Source: JAEZPW01 sp035629075 (GTDB lineage Bacteria; Acidobacteriota; Terriglobia; Terriglobales; Acidobacteriaceae). From it: a DNA stretch of 64,000 bases. How positions within the stretch are numbered: position 1 is the first letter of the stretch; each line of letters starts with the position of its first letter. Below, in pieces: positions 16,631-25,679 of this stretch. Below the pieces are notes generated by a model. That model made no database searches, was not told the origin of the DNA, and saw only the letters and a list, made by a program, of their open reading frames with translations. Location: NCBI GenBank assembly GCA_035629075.1, contig DASPIK010000077.1, positions 5,543 to 69,542 of the forward strand, given 5' to 3'. Made by a program: the position numbers and the translations under genes.

Positions 16631-18406
16631 TTACTTTTTCGAATCCGCCTTGGCGGCACCCTTCGCTTTCGCACCACTGGTTGACGCAATCGGGGCGACC
16701 TCGTCCGCGGTAACGAACTCAGGCGCGATGTCGGTCGGGATGTCCTGCAATTTGTCGAGCGCCTTTTGCACCTCCGGACGGACTACGGCCAGAGTGTCCA
16801 GCATCTTCTTGGCTCCAGCATAGTCGCCCTGCGCTTCAAGGGTGAGCAGGTCGTGCGTAAGGTCCCGAACGGCGTCCTTTACTTTCGACATGTCGACTGA
16901 GAACGTGCCGTCAGCGTTCGCAATAAACGCACCTTTGTCCAATAGATAGTTGAACTGGAGCGCCATCCCTTTACCGTGTGCTTCGTTGATCCCGAATCGC
17001 AGTGTGCGGAAGCTGGAGGCAAGGAACGTGGTGTAGAGCTGTCGCTGGGCGGCCTCGTCGGACGGCAGCACGCTCCCTATGTTCATCTCCTTGGCGTGGT
17101 CCATCATGTACTGCAGGGCCCACAGGCCGGTGGCATCAGCCTTGGCTTCTTCGATGGCGCTGTAGATTTCTTTCAACTCGGCGCGAGGCGTCGTCTGGCG
17201 ACCGTTTACGGTGATCTGATGCGGGCCGAGCCCGTGCATTAGTTCGTGCGCAAGAATGTGCGTGAAGAACATCTCGAAGCTGAGGTCGCCCTGGTCGTTC
17301 TTGGCCAGCGTGCCGGCGGCGATCGGCGTAAGCACCTGCTTGAACTTGGCCTCCTGCACGTTCTTCAACATGACCCGCTTGGAGCCCTTCTGCTGCACCA
17401 CGCGCTCGTCGTTGGGCAGATTGTAGGCGGCAGTGGCAACGCCATGCGCGCCATCCCCACTGGCGATGATCTGGTTCACGACCCGAATCGGCGACGACGC
17501 CCCCAGTTTTGGGTTGCGGTACTTTGGATCCACCGGCAGGTTGTTCTCAAGCTCTTGCAGGTGCTTGCTGAAAACGCTGAGTTTTTCCGACTCCTCATCG
17601 TCGCGCAGGTTGATGTAGGCCTCGAACGAAGCCTTGTACCCGAAGAGTTCGTCGTTGTAGGTCTCGTAAGGCCCGATCGTAACGTCGAGCGGCGCGTTCA
17701 GGTCCATCCAGTCGATGTCACTCTGGTAGTAGTCGTTGGACAGGAACGCATCAGCGCGCGAGTTCAGGAATTGCTTGAGGGTGTCGTTAGTGGTGAGCGA
17801 CGCGGCTTCTTTCAACAGGGCCGAAGCCTGCACCAGATCGGCCTTGTACTCCTGGCTGAAGGGAACGATCTTGAGCTTCTTATCAGGGTTCCTCCGGATT
17901 GTGGTAAAGAAGCCCTCAGCCTGCTCTTTCTGCTTCGGATCGAGCGTCTTAACCCAGGTCTCGAACTCTTCCTTCGTCATATCCTCGGGATAGAAGTTCG
18001 CGCCCAGCGGCTTTCGTGCCGGAACTCCGGGGATGAACGCTTTGTGATCGTTGAGGCTGTCCCACGGACCCTTCTGGATCCAGAAGTAACGCAGGCGGGC
18101 CTTGCCCAGCGGAGTCTGGTCTTTCTGGAGCTTCTGGTGAAGAGCCAGATCGCCGCTCCAGTACTGCTGCATAAAAATTCGGTTCATCAGGCGGGCAGCC
18201 TCAACCAGCTTCACCAAAGCTTTCTTATCGCCGCCGGAGAGCTTGGACGTATCCACGCGCAAAGGAGTGGGGGCGAACTGCGCGGACATCTTTTGTAATT
18301 GCGCGGCATCTGGAAAGTTGTTGGCGGGAGTAATCTTCTTTGTTTGGGCGAACGACACCATGCTTATAGAAACGACAAGCGCAAGGACTCCGAACAATCG
18401 CGTCAT
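16631..18406 (-). CDS. M49-like (dipeptidyl-peptidase III type) zinc peptidase
   Basis: A 591-residue secreted protein. The signal peptide MTRLFGVLALVVSISMVSFA fixes the start at 18406. A zinc-peptidase site is visible: HELMHGLGPH (about residue 395) and a downstream acidic helix EEAKADATGLW about 28 residues later, which recalls the HExxGH and EECRAE sites of dipeptidyl-peptidase III. Here the first motif is HExxH rather than HExxGH. N-terminal helices precede it. A Lys/Ala-rich tail ends the chain (GAKAKGAAKADSKK). The likely role is cleavage of short peptides in the periplasm. The zinc-peptidase nature is fairly sure; the exact family assignment is from memory of related bacterial proteins. 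Confidence 0.8.
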   Translation of the reverse strand: MTRLFGVLALVVSISMVSFAQTKKITPANNFPDAAQLQKMSAQFAPTPLRVDTSKLSGGDKKALVKLVEAARLMNRIFMQQYWSGDLALHQKLQKDQTPLGKARLRYFWIQKGPWDSLNDHKAFIPGVPARKPLGANFYPEDMTKEEFETWVKTLDPKQKEQAEGFFTTIRRNPDKKLKIVPFSQEYKADLVQASALLKEAASLTTNDTLKQFLNSRADAFLSNDYYQSDIDWMDLNAPLDVTIGPYETYNDELFGYKASFEAYINLRDDEESEKLSVFSKHLQELENNLPVDPKYRNPKLGASSPIRVVNQIIASGDGAHGVATAAYNLPNDERVVQQKGSKRVMLKNVQEAKFKQVLTPIAAGTLAKNDQGDLSFEMFFTHILAHELMHGLGPHQITVNGRQTTPRAELKEIYSAIEEAKADATGLWALQYMMDHAKEMNIGSVLPSDEAAQRQLYTTFLASSFRTLRFGINEAHGKGMALQFNYLLDKGAFIANADGTFSVDMSKVKDAVRDLTHDLLTLEAQGDYAGAKKMLDTLAVVRPEVQKALDKLQDIPTDIAPEFVTADEVAPIASTSGAKAKGAAKADSKK

Positions 18407-18634
18407 CGCACAGCCTTTCGACGAATTTCGCAACCGGAGATTGTGGCAGCAACGCCGAAATGATGCAATCTTAGGAGCGGTCGCGTCAGAGCCTCGGCCG
18501 ATTAGGATCTTCGCGGAAGTCTTGGACATGAGCTGGTCGGCCCAGGGATGCTAAAATCTTGTCATCCCTGCTCGGAATCCAATAAGTACCTGCTTTTGGG
18601 GTTTTTGGCGGGTCAGAAGTTTTGGACGGAACCA

Positions 18635-19741
18635 ATGAAACGAGCTTTTCTTCTCCCCGTGATCGTCTGCCTTCTCACACTGGGCGCATTTGCCGGCGAC
18701 TCTGTCATTGAAGAGATTATCGCGCGTGTGAACAATCAGATCATCACACGCTCCGAGCTACAGCGTAGTAAGGAGCAGATGGCCAACGAAATTCGCCAGC
18801 AGTACAGCGGCGCCGAGGCCGAGCAAAAGCTTCAGCAGGGCGAGCAGAACATTCTGCGCGACTTGATCGACCAGCAGTTGCTTATCCAGAAAGGCCAGGA
18901 CCTCGGCATTACGGCTGACACCGAGCTTATTAAGGCGCTCGACCAGATCCGCAAGCAAATGAACCTGCCCGACATGGAATCGCTGGAAAAAGCCGCGCAG
19001 CAACAGGGGATCTCTTTCGAGGACTTCAAGCTGGCTAAAAAAAACGAGATCATCACCCAGCAGGTCATCGGGCGGGAAGTCGGTTCACACATCCAGATCA
19101 CTGCGGAAGAAACGAAACAGTTTTACGAAGAGCACAAAGCAGAGCTGGAGCGCCCCGAGCAGGTGCGCTTGAGTGAAATCCTGATCTCCACCGAAGTGAA
19201 GGGCGAGGACGGTACCGCGTCTGCCGATCCAACACCCGAGCAGGTGGCGGCCGCTGAAAAGAAAGCTAAGGATATTCACGAACAACTGGTAAAGGGAGCA
19301 AAGTTCGAGGACCTCGCGAAGCAGTTTTCCGAGGGACCGACTGCGGCCGATGGCGGCGATCTCCAGTATTTCAGACGCGGAACGCTCTCAAAGGAACTTG
19401 AGGACAAAACGTTCGCGATGAAGCCCGGCGATTTCACGGAACCGATTCGCACGAAGCAGGGATTCGTGATTTTGAAGGTCACCGAGCATCCAGCGGCCGG
19501 TATCCCCCCGCTGAAAGAAGTCGAGCCCCAGATACAGAACGCCATCTACATGAAGAAGCTCCAGCCCGAGCTGCGCAAGTATCTAACCAAGTTGCGGGAA
19601 GAAGCGTTCATTGACGTCAAACAGGGGTATTTGGATGCCGGCGCGAGTCCTAATCAGACCAAGCCCGTTATGACGGCGTCCTCCAGCGGCAATGACAAGG
19701 AAAAGGAACTGAAAAAGAAGAAGAGATTCTTGATCTTCTAG
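18635..19741 (+). CDS. SurA-like periplasmic peptidyl-prolyl isomerase
   Basis: A 368-residue chaperone with signal peptide (MKRAFLLPVIVCLLTLGAFA). The SurA-type N-terminal domain (residues ~22-170) begins with IEEIIARVNNQIITRSELQR. One parvulin (PpiC rotamase) domain follows at ~190-305 (FSEGPTAADGGDLQYFRRGT, KPGDFTEPIRTKQGFVILKV). The tail is Lys-rich. The role is folding of outer-membrane proteins in the periplasm, consistent with the TonB-dependent receptors in the window. The start at 18635 is the first ATG that yields the signal peptide; the frame extends upstream without function. An intrinsic terminator follows. Confidence 0.9.
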   Translation: MKRAFLLPVIVCLLTLGAFAGDSVIEEIIARVNNQIITRSELQRSKEQMANEIRQQYSGAEAEQKLQQGEQNILRDLIDQQLLIQKGQDLGITADTELIKALDQIRKQMNLPDMESLEKAAQQQGISFEDFKLAKKNEIITQQVIGREVGSHIQITAEETKQFYEEHKAELERPEQVRLSEILISTEVKGEDGTASADPTPEQVAAAEKKAKDIHEQLVKGAKFEDLAKQFSEGPTAADGGDLQYFRRGTLSKELEDKTFAMKPGDFTEPIRTKQGFVILKVTEHPAAGIPPLKEVEPQIQNAIYMKKLQPELRKYLTKLREEAFIDVKQGYLDAGASPNQTKPVMTASSSGNDKEKELKKKKRFLIF

Positions 19742-19762
19742 AGCACGGTTGACCCCGAAAAG

Positions 19763-19788
19763 CGCGGCCGCATTGGCCGCGTTTTTTT
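19763..19788 (+). terminator. Rho-independent terminator of the SurA-like gene
   Basis: A 7-bp stem CGCGGCC/GGCCGCG (19763-19769 with 19775-19781) with a 5-nt loop is followed by seven T. Confidence 0.85.
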
Positions 19789-19966
19789 GTTGCAATCAGT
19801 TCCCTTCGGGGCATTCTCGTCCCGGGCGGAACCCGGCGCGCAGTTCGGAAATTACCTTGTGCGTTAACCGATGTCCGATTTCTGCCTGCGATTATGCGGC
19901 GATGCCCGCTTTCTGCTGTACCATAACCACAGCATCCATCAACTCGGGATCGTGGACTGGACCGCA

Positions 19967-21010
19967 ATGAAGGACTTTTACGTCAGAGACGCCGCGCAAT
20001 TCGAGAACAAGATTGTTACCACCAGCTTTGTGGTCGGGGCAAAGCAGATCAAGCCAAAGAAGACAGGCGAGCCTTACCTTGCACTGACGCTTTGCGACCG
20101 CACCGGACAAATCGAAGCCAAGATGTGGGACAACGTGACCGAGGCGATCGAGGAAGTCGATCAGGATGACTTCGTCAAAGTGCGCGGGCTCATCAACAAG
20201 TACAACGGCCGGTTCCAGTGCACGATCTACAAGATTCGCACCATGGGCGAGTCGGAGGTAGATTTTGGCGACTACCTGCCGATGTGCCCTCGTGACATCG
20301 ACGAGCTTTGGCGCACCCTGGGAGAATTCGTTGCATCCTTCACCGACCCGCACTTGAAGGCGCTGGTCGAGGCCTTTATGAACGACCCCGAGATCGCGCA
20401 GGCCTATCGCAATGCGCCGGCGGCTAAGACCCTACATCACGCCTACATTGGCGGCCTTCTGGACCACGTTGTGTCGCTGTTCAAGCTGTGCGATCTCGCG
20501 TGCCGCAACTACCCGCAGGTTAACCGCGACTTGCTAATGACTGGCGCTTTCCTGCACGACATCGGCAAGATTCACGAACTCAGTTGGGCGCGTTCCTTTG
20601 GCTACACAACGCGCGGGCAACTGCTTGGGCACATGATTATTGAGTTGGAGATGCTTCAGGCGAAGATCCCGCAGGTTGAAGGGTTCCCGCTCGAGCTTAA
20701 GACGTTGATCGAACATCTCATCATCAGCCATCACGGCCAGTACGAGTTCGGTTCGCCCAAGCTGCCCATGTTCCCCGAGGCGCTGATGCTGCACTACCTT
20801 GATGACCTCGATTCCAAGATGGAAAGCATGCGGGCTCAGTTTGAACGAGAAGCAGCTTTGTCCGATGCGTGGACGGGATACAACGCTTCGCTCGGGCGCC
20901 CGTTGCTGAACTCCCGCAAGTTCATCGAGAAGGTTCGCCCGGTCGAGGAAGCAGAAACTCCTGCTCAAACGGAAGCTAACGCTGTGACCGTTCCCGCGTC
21001 TGACGAGTAG
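19967..21010 (+). CDS. YhaM-like 3'-5' exoribonuclease (OB plus HD)
   Basis: A 347-residue protein with an N-terminal OB-fold (about residues 10-95, VVGAKQIKPKKTGEPYLALT and a DRTGQIEAKMWDN strand) and an HD domain (about 150-300). Metal-binding residues are visible: HHAYIGGLLDHVVSLFKL, FLHDIGKIHEL, and HLIISHHGQYEFGSPKLP. This is the domain order of YhaM, a 3'-5' exonuclease of RNA/DNA in Firmicutes. The C-terminal 40 residues are acidic and probably disordered. The ATG at 19967 is the start after a non-homologous extension. The esterase gene begins 30 bases after the stop, so the two may be co-transcribed. Confidence 0.85.
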   Translation: MKDFYVRDAAQFENKIVTTSFVVGAKQIKPKKTGEPYLALTLCDRTGQIEAKMWDNVTEAIEEVDQDDFVKVRGLINKYNGRFQCTIYKIRTMGESEVDFGDYLPMCPRDIDELWRTLGEFVASFTDPHLKALVEAFMNDPEIAQAYRNAPAAKTLHHAYIGGLLDHVVSLFKLCDLACRNYPQVNRDLLMTGAFLHDIGKIHELSWARSFGYTTRGQLLGHMIIELEMLQAKIPQVEGFPLELKTLIEHLIISHHGQYEFGSPKLPMFPEALMLHYLDDLDSKMESMRAQFEREAALSDAWTGYNASLGRPLLNSRKFIEKVRPVEEAETPAQTEANAVTVPASDE

Positions 21011-21040
21011 ACCTTCCGGCTTCGACCGCTCGGTGTTGAT

Positions 21041-23071
21041 GTGACAGTGCTGACTCGATCTCTGACGCACTTGTTATTGATGACTGCGGCTCTTGCCGCG
21101 TGCGCGCAGACCAACGCCGTCGAACTTCGCTACAAACTCCGCAAAGGAGATCGCCTCGTCTACCGCGACGTCTTCGAGCGCGAACTCAAAATCTCGAATC
21201 TCACTTTTCGGACTCGATCGGCATTCCTGAACCACGTTGTCGTTGTCGCCGACGCAAACGGTACGGCGCTGACCGGCGTGCAACGCAACCGCCAGTCAGC
21301 GGAACTGCTGGAATACCGCGAGCGCGGCAGCGACAAACTTACTGAGCAGAAGCCGAAATTTGCGGAGCAGACGGCGAAGCGTCCCGCGCAATTTGCCGAT
21401 GCGAACGTTTATTCCTCGACCGGGTCGCTGCAAACCCCCATACAGGTTGTGCGCGAAGCGAACAGTAAGCGCCTATACCTTGTCTCGGAAATCAGCCCGC
21501 TTCCAGGTATTGCCGTGCAACAAGGAAGTGAGTGGAACGATGAACGCTCCGGGCAAAAAGTGCGCTTGGCGCACTTCGAAACCATTGCCGGCGAAAACTG
21601 CGCAGTCGTCGAAGACGACGGCACGCGCCGCGAGAGTCGCGTGCGCTACTGGTTCTGCCCGCAATCGGGATTGGTGCGGCGCCTTGAGTTTGAGTCTGAG
21701 TATTCCGGATTCGGTGACCAGCGCTTTCACGAAAAAGTCAGTTTCGAGTTGGCCGAGGCGCTTCATGGCGAGACCGTCGAATCCTGGCTGAACAATGAGC
21801 AGACCCAGCAAGCCGCCCTTCGCGCTTACCTCATTAGTGGCCAATTGGTAGCCGCTGATGCTGTCTTGAACCTGCTGCGTTCGTCACGCGCTGAGGTTCA
21901 AGCACTCGCACTAGCCGTGCTCGCCAACCATGGAGTGTCGCCACCTGCGGAGTTGCTATCGACTCTCGCCAACAGTCCCGATGCCGAGGTTCGCCGCATC
22001 GCTTCGCGTTTCGCGCAGACGAACAACGCGCCTCGAAATCTCCCGTGTGCAGTGCCACGGCGCACCTTACAGCCGCAGAAGCCGGGTACAACATTGCAGG
22101 CCGCAGAGGTGTCCGCACTCGGCAGCGTGCCTTATCTCATGCGCGTGCCGATCGACTACCGCCCGGACCGCACGTTTCCGCTAATCGTTTATCTCAGCGG
22201 CGGTGCCGGCCAGGCGCTAGACTCGGCGTTTTCAGGCGAAGACGCGCTGCGCCAGACCGATTACCTTGCGCTTTATCCGCAAACGGCTGGCGATCGCTGG
22301 TGGGAACAGCGTTCTACCGATATGGTCGGCGCGCTGCTGTCGGAAGTTCTCCGAAACTACAACGTCGATACAAATCGCGTATACCTCGCCGGCTTCAGCA
22401 ATGGCGGATCAGGCGCAGTCGGTTACGGAGCGCTGTGGCCCTACCGATTCGCCGCCATTTCGGCCATGATGGGAGCGGGCGTTTACGTGCCCGGCAACTC
22501 GGGCGACAAGTGGCCGCTGGCGAATTTGCTGAATGTTCCGATGCTTCTTGTGCACGGCGACAAGGATGACATCATTCCGCAGCGGGCCTCACTTGATACA
22601 TTCGACGAACTGAAATCGCTTCAGCCCCGCGTCACGCCGGAACTGCGCATACTCAAAGGTCGCGAACATGACGTCACGCTTTCATCCGATGACGGTCTCA
22701 CGCTACCGTTTCTGAAACGCTTCACTCGCGAACCCTTCCCGCGCAACATCAAGGCAAAAATTCCGGACGTGAAGTACGGAAGACACTATTGGCTCGAGGT
22801 CGTCGAGCAGAACGGGCAGGCCGAACTCGAGGGCCGCATCCTTGACAACAACACGATCGATATCAAGACGAAAAACGTTCGCAAGCTGCGCGTGTTGCTT
22901 CGTCCTGAACTACTGTCCGGAACCGGACCGATTCGCATTCTCGTGAACGGCACGGAGCGGTTCAACGGGGCGATGCAGAAAGACTGCGGCTTGTTCGAAC
23001 GCTCAACTCAGGCCTGGGCCGATCCTGTGCTCGCTTACACACAGGAGATAACGGTCGAGTCCGAGAAGTGA
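21041..23071 (+). CDS. Putative lipoprotein esterase, alpha/beta hydrolase with HEAT-like segment
   Basis: A 676-residue protein. The N-terminus (LLLMTAALAAC, Cys21) fits a lipobox, so an outer- or inner-membrane lipoprotein is possible; cleavage after AQTNA is the alternative. Residues ~22-230 are a beta-rich domain of unknown type. A short helical HEAT-like repeat region follows (~255-325, LNLLRSSRAEVQALALAVLA). An alpha/beta hydrolase of the feruloyl-esterase/PHB-depolymerase type then spans ~360-570: oxyanion turn FPLIVYLSGGAG, nucleophile elbow GFSNGGSGA, acidic residue in LLVHGDKDDIIP, and His in KGREHDVTLSS. A C-terminal beta domain closes it. It starts with GTG. The substrate is probably an ester or small polymer, which is inferred. 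Confidence 0.8.
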   Translation: MTVLTRSLTHLLLMTAALAACAQTNAVELRYKLRKGDRLVYRDVFERELKISNLTFRTRSAFLNHVVVVADANGTALTGVQRNRQSAELLEYRERGSDKLTEQKPKFAEQTAKRPAQFADANVYSSTGSLQTPIQVVREANSKRLYLVSEISPLPGIAVQQGSEWNDERSGQKVRLAHFETIAGENCAVVEDDGTRRESRVRYWFCPQSGLVRRLEFESEYSGFGDQRFHEKVSFELAEALHGETVESWLNNEQTQQAALRAYLISGQLVAADAVLNLLRSSRAEVQALALAVLANHGVSPPAELLSTLANSPDAEVRRIASRFAQTNNAPRNLPCAVPRRTLQPQKPGTTLQAAEVSALGSVPYLMRVPIDYRPDRTFPLIVYLSGGAGQALDSAFSGEDALRQTDYLALYPQTAGDRWWEQRSTDMVGALLSEVLRNYNVDTNRVYLAGFSNGGSGAVGYGALWPYRFAAISAMMGAGVYVPGNSGDKWPLANLLNVPMLLVHGDKDDIIPQRASLDTFDELKSLQPRVTPELRILKGREHDVTLSSDDGLTLPFLKRFTREPFPRNIKAKIPDVKYGRHYWLEVVEQNGQAELEGRILDNNTIDIKTKNVRKLRVLLRPELLSGTGPIRILVNGTERFNGAMQKDCGLFERSTQAWADPVLAYTQEITVESEK

Positions 23072-23442
23072 ATTCGTGACCTTGCGTGAGAGGTTGGTTA
23101 CTCCCTCCCCCTCCCCCCGGAGATCAGCCAAATCTGGGGTTCCAAACGACTTAGATCTGAAAATCTAATCTGGGCCCAGATCCAATGGCCGCGTCGGTGC
23201 GAATGTGGCTAAAGTTTACTCACTAGCCACCCGGGACAACCCCGCGGAAACTGTTAAAGCGGACGCGACAAACCTGCTCTGCGCATGAATGTAGCAGCAC
23301 ATTGAAAGTATCGAACGTGGAGCGTTGAAAGTTTCTAAATTCGGAACAGGGTGGCAGAAGTGAAGGAAAGACCACACTGCCAAAAGCGGAATATGGGTAC
23401 CCTGGGACCGCCCGAAGTTCTGGGTCACCTCCCTACTCCGAC
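23072..23442. other. Intergenic region with two inverted repeats
   Basis: About 370 bases between convergent genes. No gene is supported. It contains TTAGAT-(6 nt)-ATCTAA (23151-23168) and an adjoining perfect 14-base palindrome ATCTGGGCCCAGAT (23168-23181). These may be a protein-binding site or part of a hairpin, but no T-run follows. Confidence 0.45.
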
Positions 23443-25666
23443 CTATTGCAATTCAAAATTCGCGGAGCGTAATGCGGATCGGCGAGCCGAGTCTGAAGCC
23501 CGGAGTTCCAGGTGGTATGAACCTGGAGCGAGCGTTTGCAGGGGAATTCTAAACCCAGCCGCAATCACGGGATTACCAGGTTCGATCAACTCGCTCACGT
23601 CGATCAGTCCAGTGTTCAGCTTCAGTTCCTTAGTGTTCCGATCAATCACGACATACTGAACCGCCACTTTGGGGGCAGTTGGTTGCAACGCAAGCGGCTC
23701 ATAGATCTCGATGAACATCGAGAGTTCGTCGTCTTTTCGAAATTGTGTGGTGCCCGAGGGTATGAATTCAACTCCACGCGACACAAGTGGAATCCGATCC
23801 TGTATCAGTTCACGTTCAAGGGTTTCGCTAGCCACGGCAATCTTGCGCGTTTGTCTGCTAAATACAATGTCACTGAGACTGAATTCGTCGGCATTGTGAG
23901 GACTGATCAAGAGCGGTGTTTCGAGGCGGCCGAAACTCTCATTCGTTGAGCTGAACACCACTTTAAAATCGTACTGGCCAGACGCGATCTCGAACTGCTT
24001 TTCGTAATGGAACAGCTTGTTCTTGAACCCCTCCAGATCCTTTTTGTTCTCGAAGGATACTTTGACGGAATCGCTGAAACGTGCCGCAACGCTCGCGTCC
24101 CGGTTATATGCGACGCCCAGCACGTCCAAACCAGCGTACTCCTTTCCTTTCTCGGTACTGAACTTCATGGCGCTTGGAGGTATTTCCATCGCCAAGGTCA
24201 CCCGCGCGGTGTTTGCGGCCGTATAGAAGACGGCTGTAGTCATTGAAGCTGCTGTTTGCTGGGTTGGTAGAGCAGTTAGCTGGCGCTCCAGTTGGTTTTG
24301 GACAGGAGTTCCGGTCAACGCGTCCAGTGGAGCGACGGTGCAATATCCGCTTCGCGCACGCACAATGGCATCCTTGCGCGCGACCTTTACTTTCAAGGTG
24401 TGGCAGCTCCCCGCTTCCGACGGGGCGGGGGTGTAGCCCAGCATGTAGACTTCGTTCTGTTCCTTTCCAATCCGGGTCAGTCCACCCAACAAGTCATTAC
24501 TGTTCAGGATTACAAAGCCACCGGTGCCTTCGGCGAGTGCGTACAGTAGCCGCTGATTGTCCGAGCCACCTGCACCGCTGAACCACGGTAACAAGCGCGA
24601 GGGTTGCTTGTATGGGTTCCCGGCCATGTCCGGCGTCACGTCGCCCGCCTTCCTCGGCGGAGGTGAAGAACTCCTGTTCCCTCCCGGTTGCTGTCCTCCA
24701 GGAGTGCCGCCCGGTCTCTGCCCGGCGCCCCCCACAGGTCTCTGGAACATTGCGTTCAATCCGAGGCGATAGGACGCGGGCATGAATGCAAGTCGATTCG
24801 AAGACCGTGCCTCGGTCTGAACTAGCTTAGGCGGAATTCGGGCTAAATTCGACGGCAGAGCATGGAGTGAGGACGTGATGGCCGGCAGTCCCACCAAAAG
24901 GCCCCGAGCGTCGATAGGGTAGATCGCAACATTCGCCTTATTGCACGCGTCAATGGCAGCGGTCAGTTCCGCCGTGAGTGCGGGCGTAAGCGGAAAACCT
25001 GCACTTAGCAGAATGACCGACTTGCGACCGGGGACGCTGGCCATGTCCTTGGCGAGGCTGCGAAGCGCTAGCAGCATCGTGCGCGCACGGAAATCGCCCT
25101 GCACAGTCAGCCTGCCGGCAAACGTGACCTCGGGAGTCTCATCTTTGCCGGTCTTGGCCGCAGCGCTGCCGATGACGGCCTGGTTCAGACGTTCGCCATT
25201 GCGAGTGAAGTTCTGCGTGATCTGCAGTGTCGATTTGAAATTTGCGATTGCAATGAACTGGTTCGTGTCTGCACTGTTTGCCAGGAATTGTAGCGCGGCA
25301 GCACGTGATCGTTCCTGCTCGTTGAAGCTCATTGTCGAACCGTCGAACAGGATTACGACATACCGCTTTCGGCCAGTATCGTCGGAAACATCGCTCGCCT
25401 CGAACGAGAAGCTCCTGACCGTCTGTTCTTTCCCCATCCTCCGCGACGCGAAAGTCTTCCGCCTTGAGGTCGCGGATGTAATTCCCCTTTTTGTCTGTCA
25501 CCACCGCGTCAACCAAAACCATCCGTGCGTCTTTGCGAAACACGATCGTAGTAGCATCGCTATTCTGCTGGGCAAAAAGAGGGTGTGCCGACGCAAACAA
25601 GTAGAGCACTGCGCAGATGCCCACCACCAAGCACACGAAAGAGAAGTCAGGAGCTTTGTGCTTCAT
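23443..25666 (-). pseudogene. VWFA-related acidobacterial domain protein, frameshifted
   Basis: A VWFA-type protein of about 740 residues, split by one base. The N-terminal part (start ATG at 25666, signal peptide around FVCLVVGICAVLYLFASAHP) reads to KAEDFRVAEDG. The remainder continues in a +1 frame from GKEQTVRSFSFEASDVSDDT. The junction is the G-run at 25432-25435 (GGGG on the coding strand), where GGG would keep the frame; the whole span is 3n+1 bases. The rest has the VWFA core (KRYVVILFDGSTMSFNEQER), then a Pro/Gly-rich linker and a beta-rich C-terminus. No intact MIDAS DxSxS is obvious: the motif reads DGSTMS. It is either an assembly indel or a genuine mutation. The paralogue upstream shares its strand. 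Confidence 0.75.
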
Positions 25667-25679
25667 CTTTGCCTCTATC

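Noticed and set aside
17246..18298. 350-codon frame on the plus strand inside the M49-like peptidase
   Set aside because: It is the antisense shadow of a well-supported gene; Leu/Val/Arg composition matches a shadow of a GC-rich gene.
25432..25435. Programmed ribosomal frameshifting in the first VWFA gene
   Set aside because: The sequence needs a +1 shift at a G-run without a slippery site or downstream structure of a known type; an indel is the simpler explanation.
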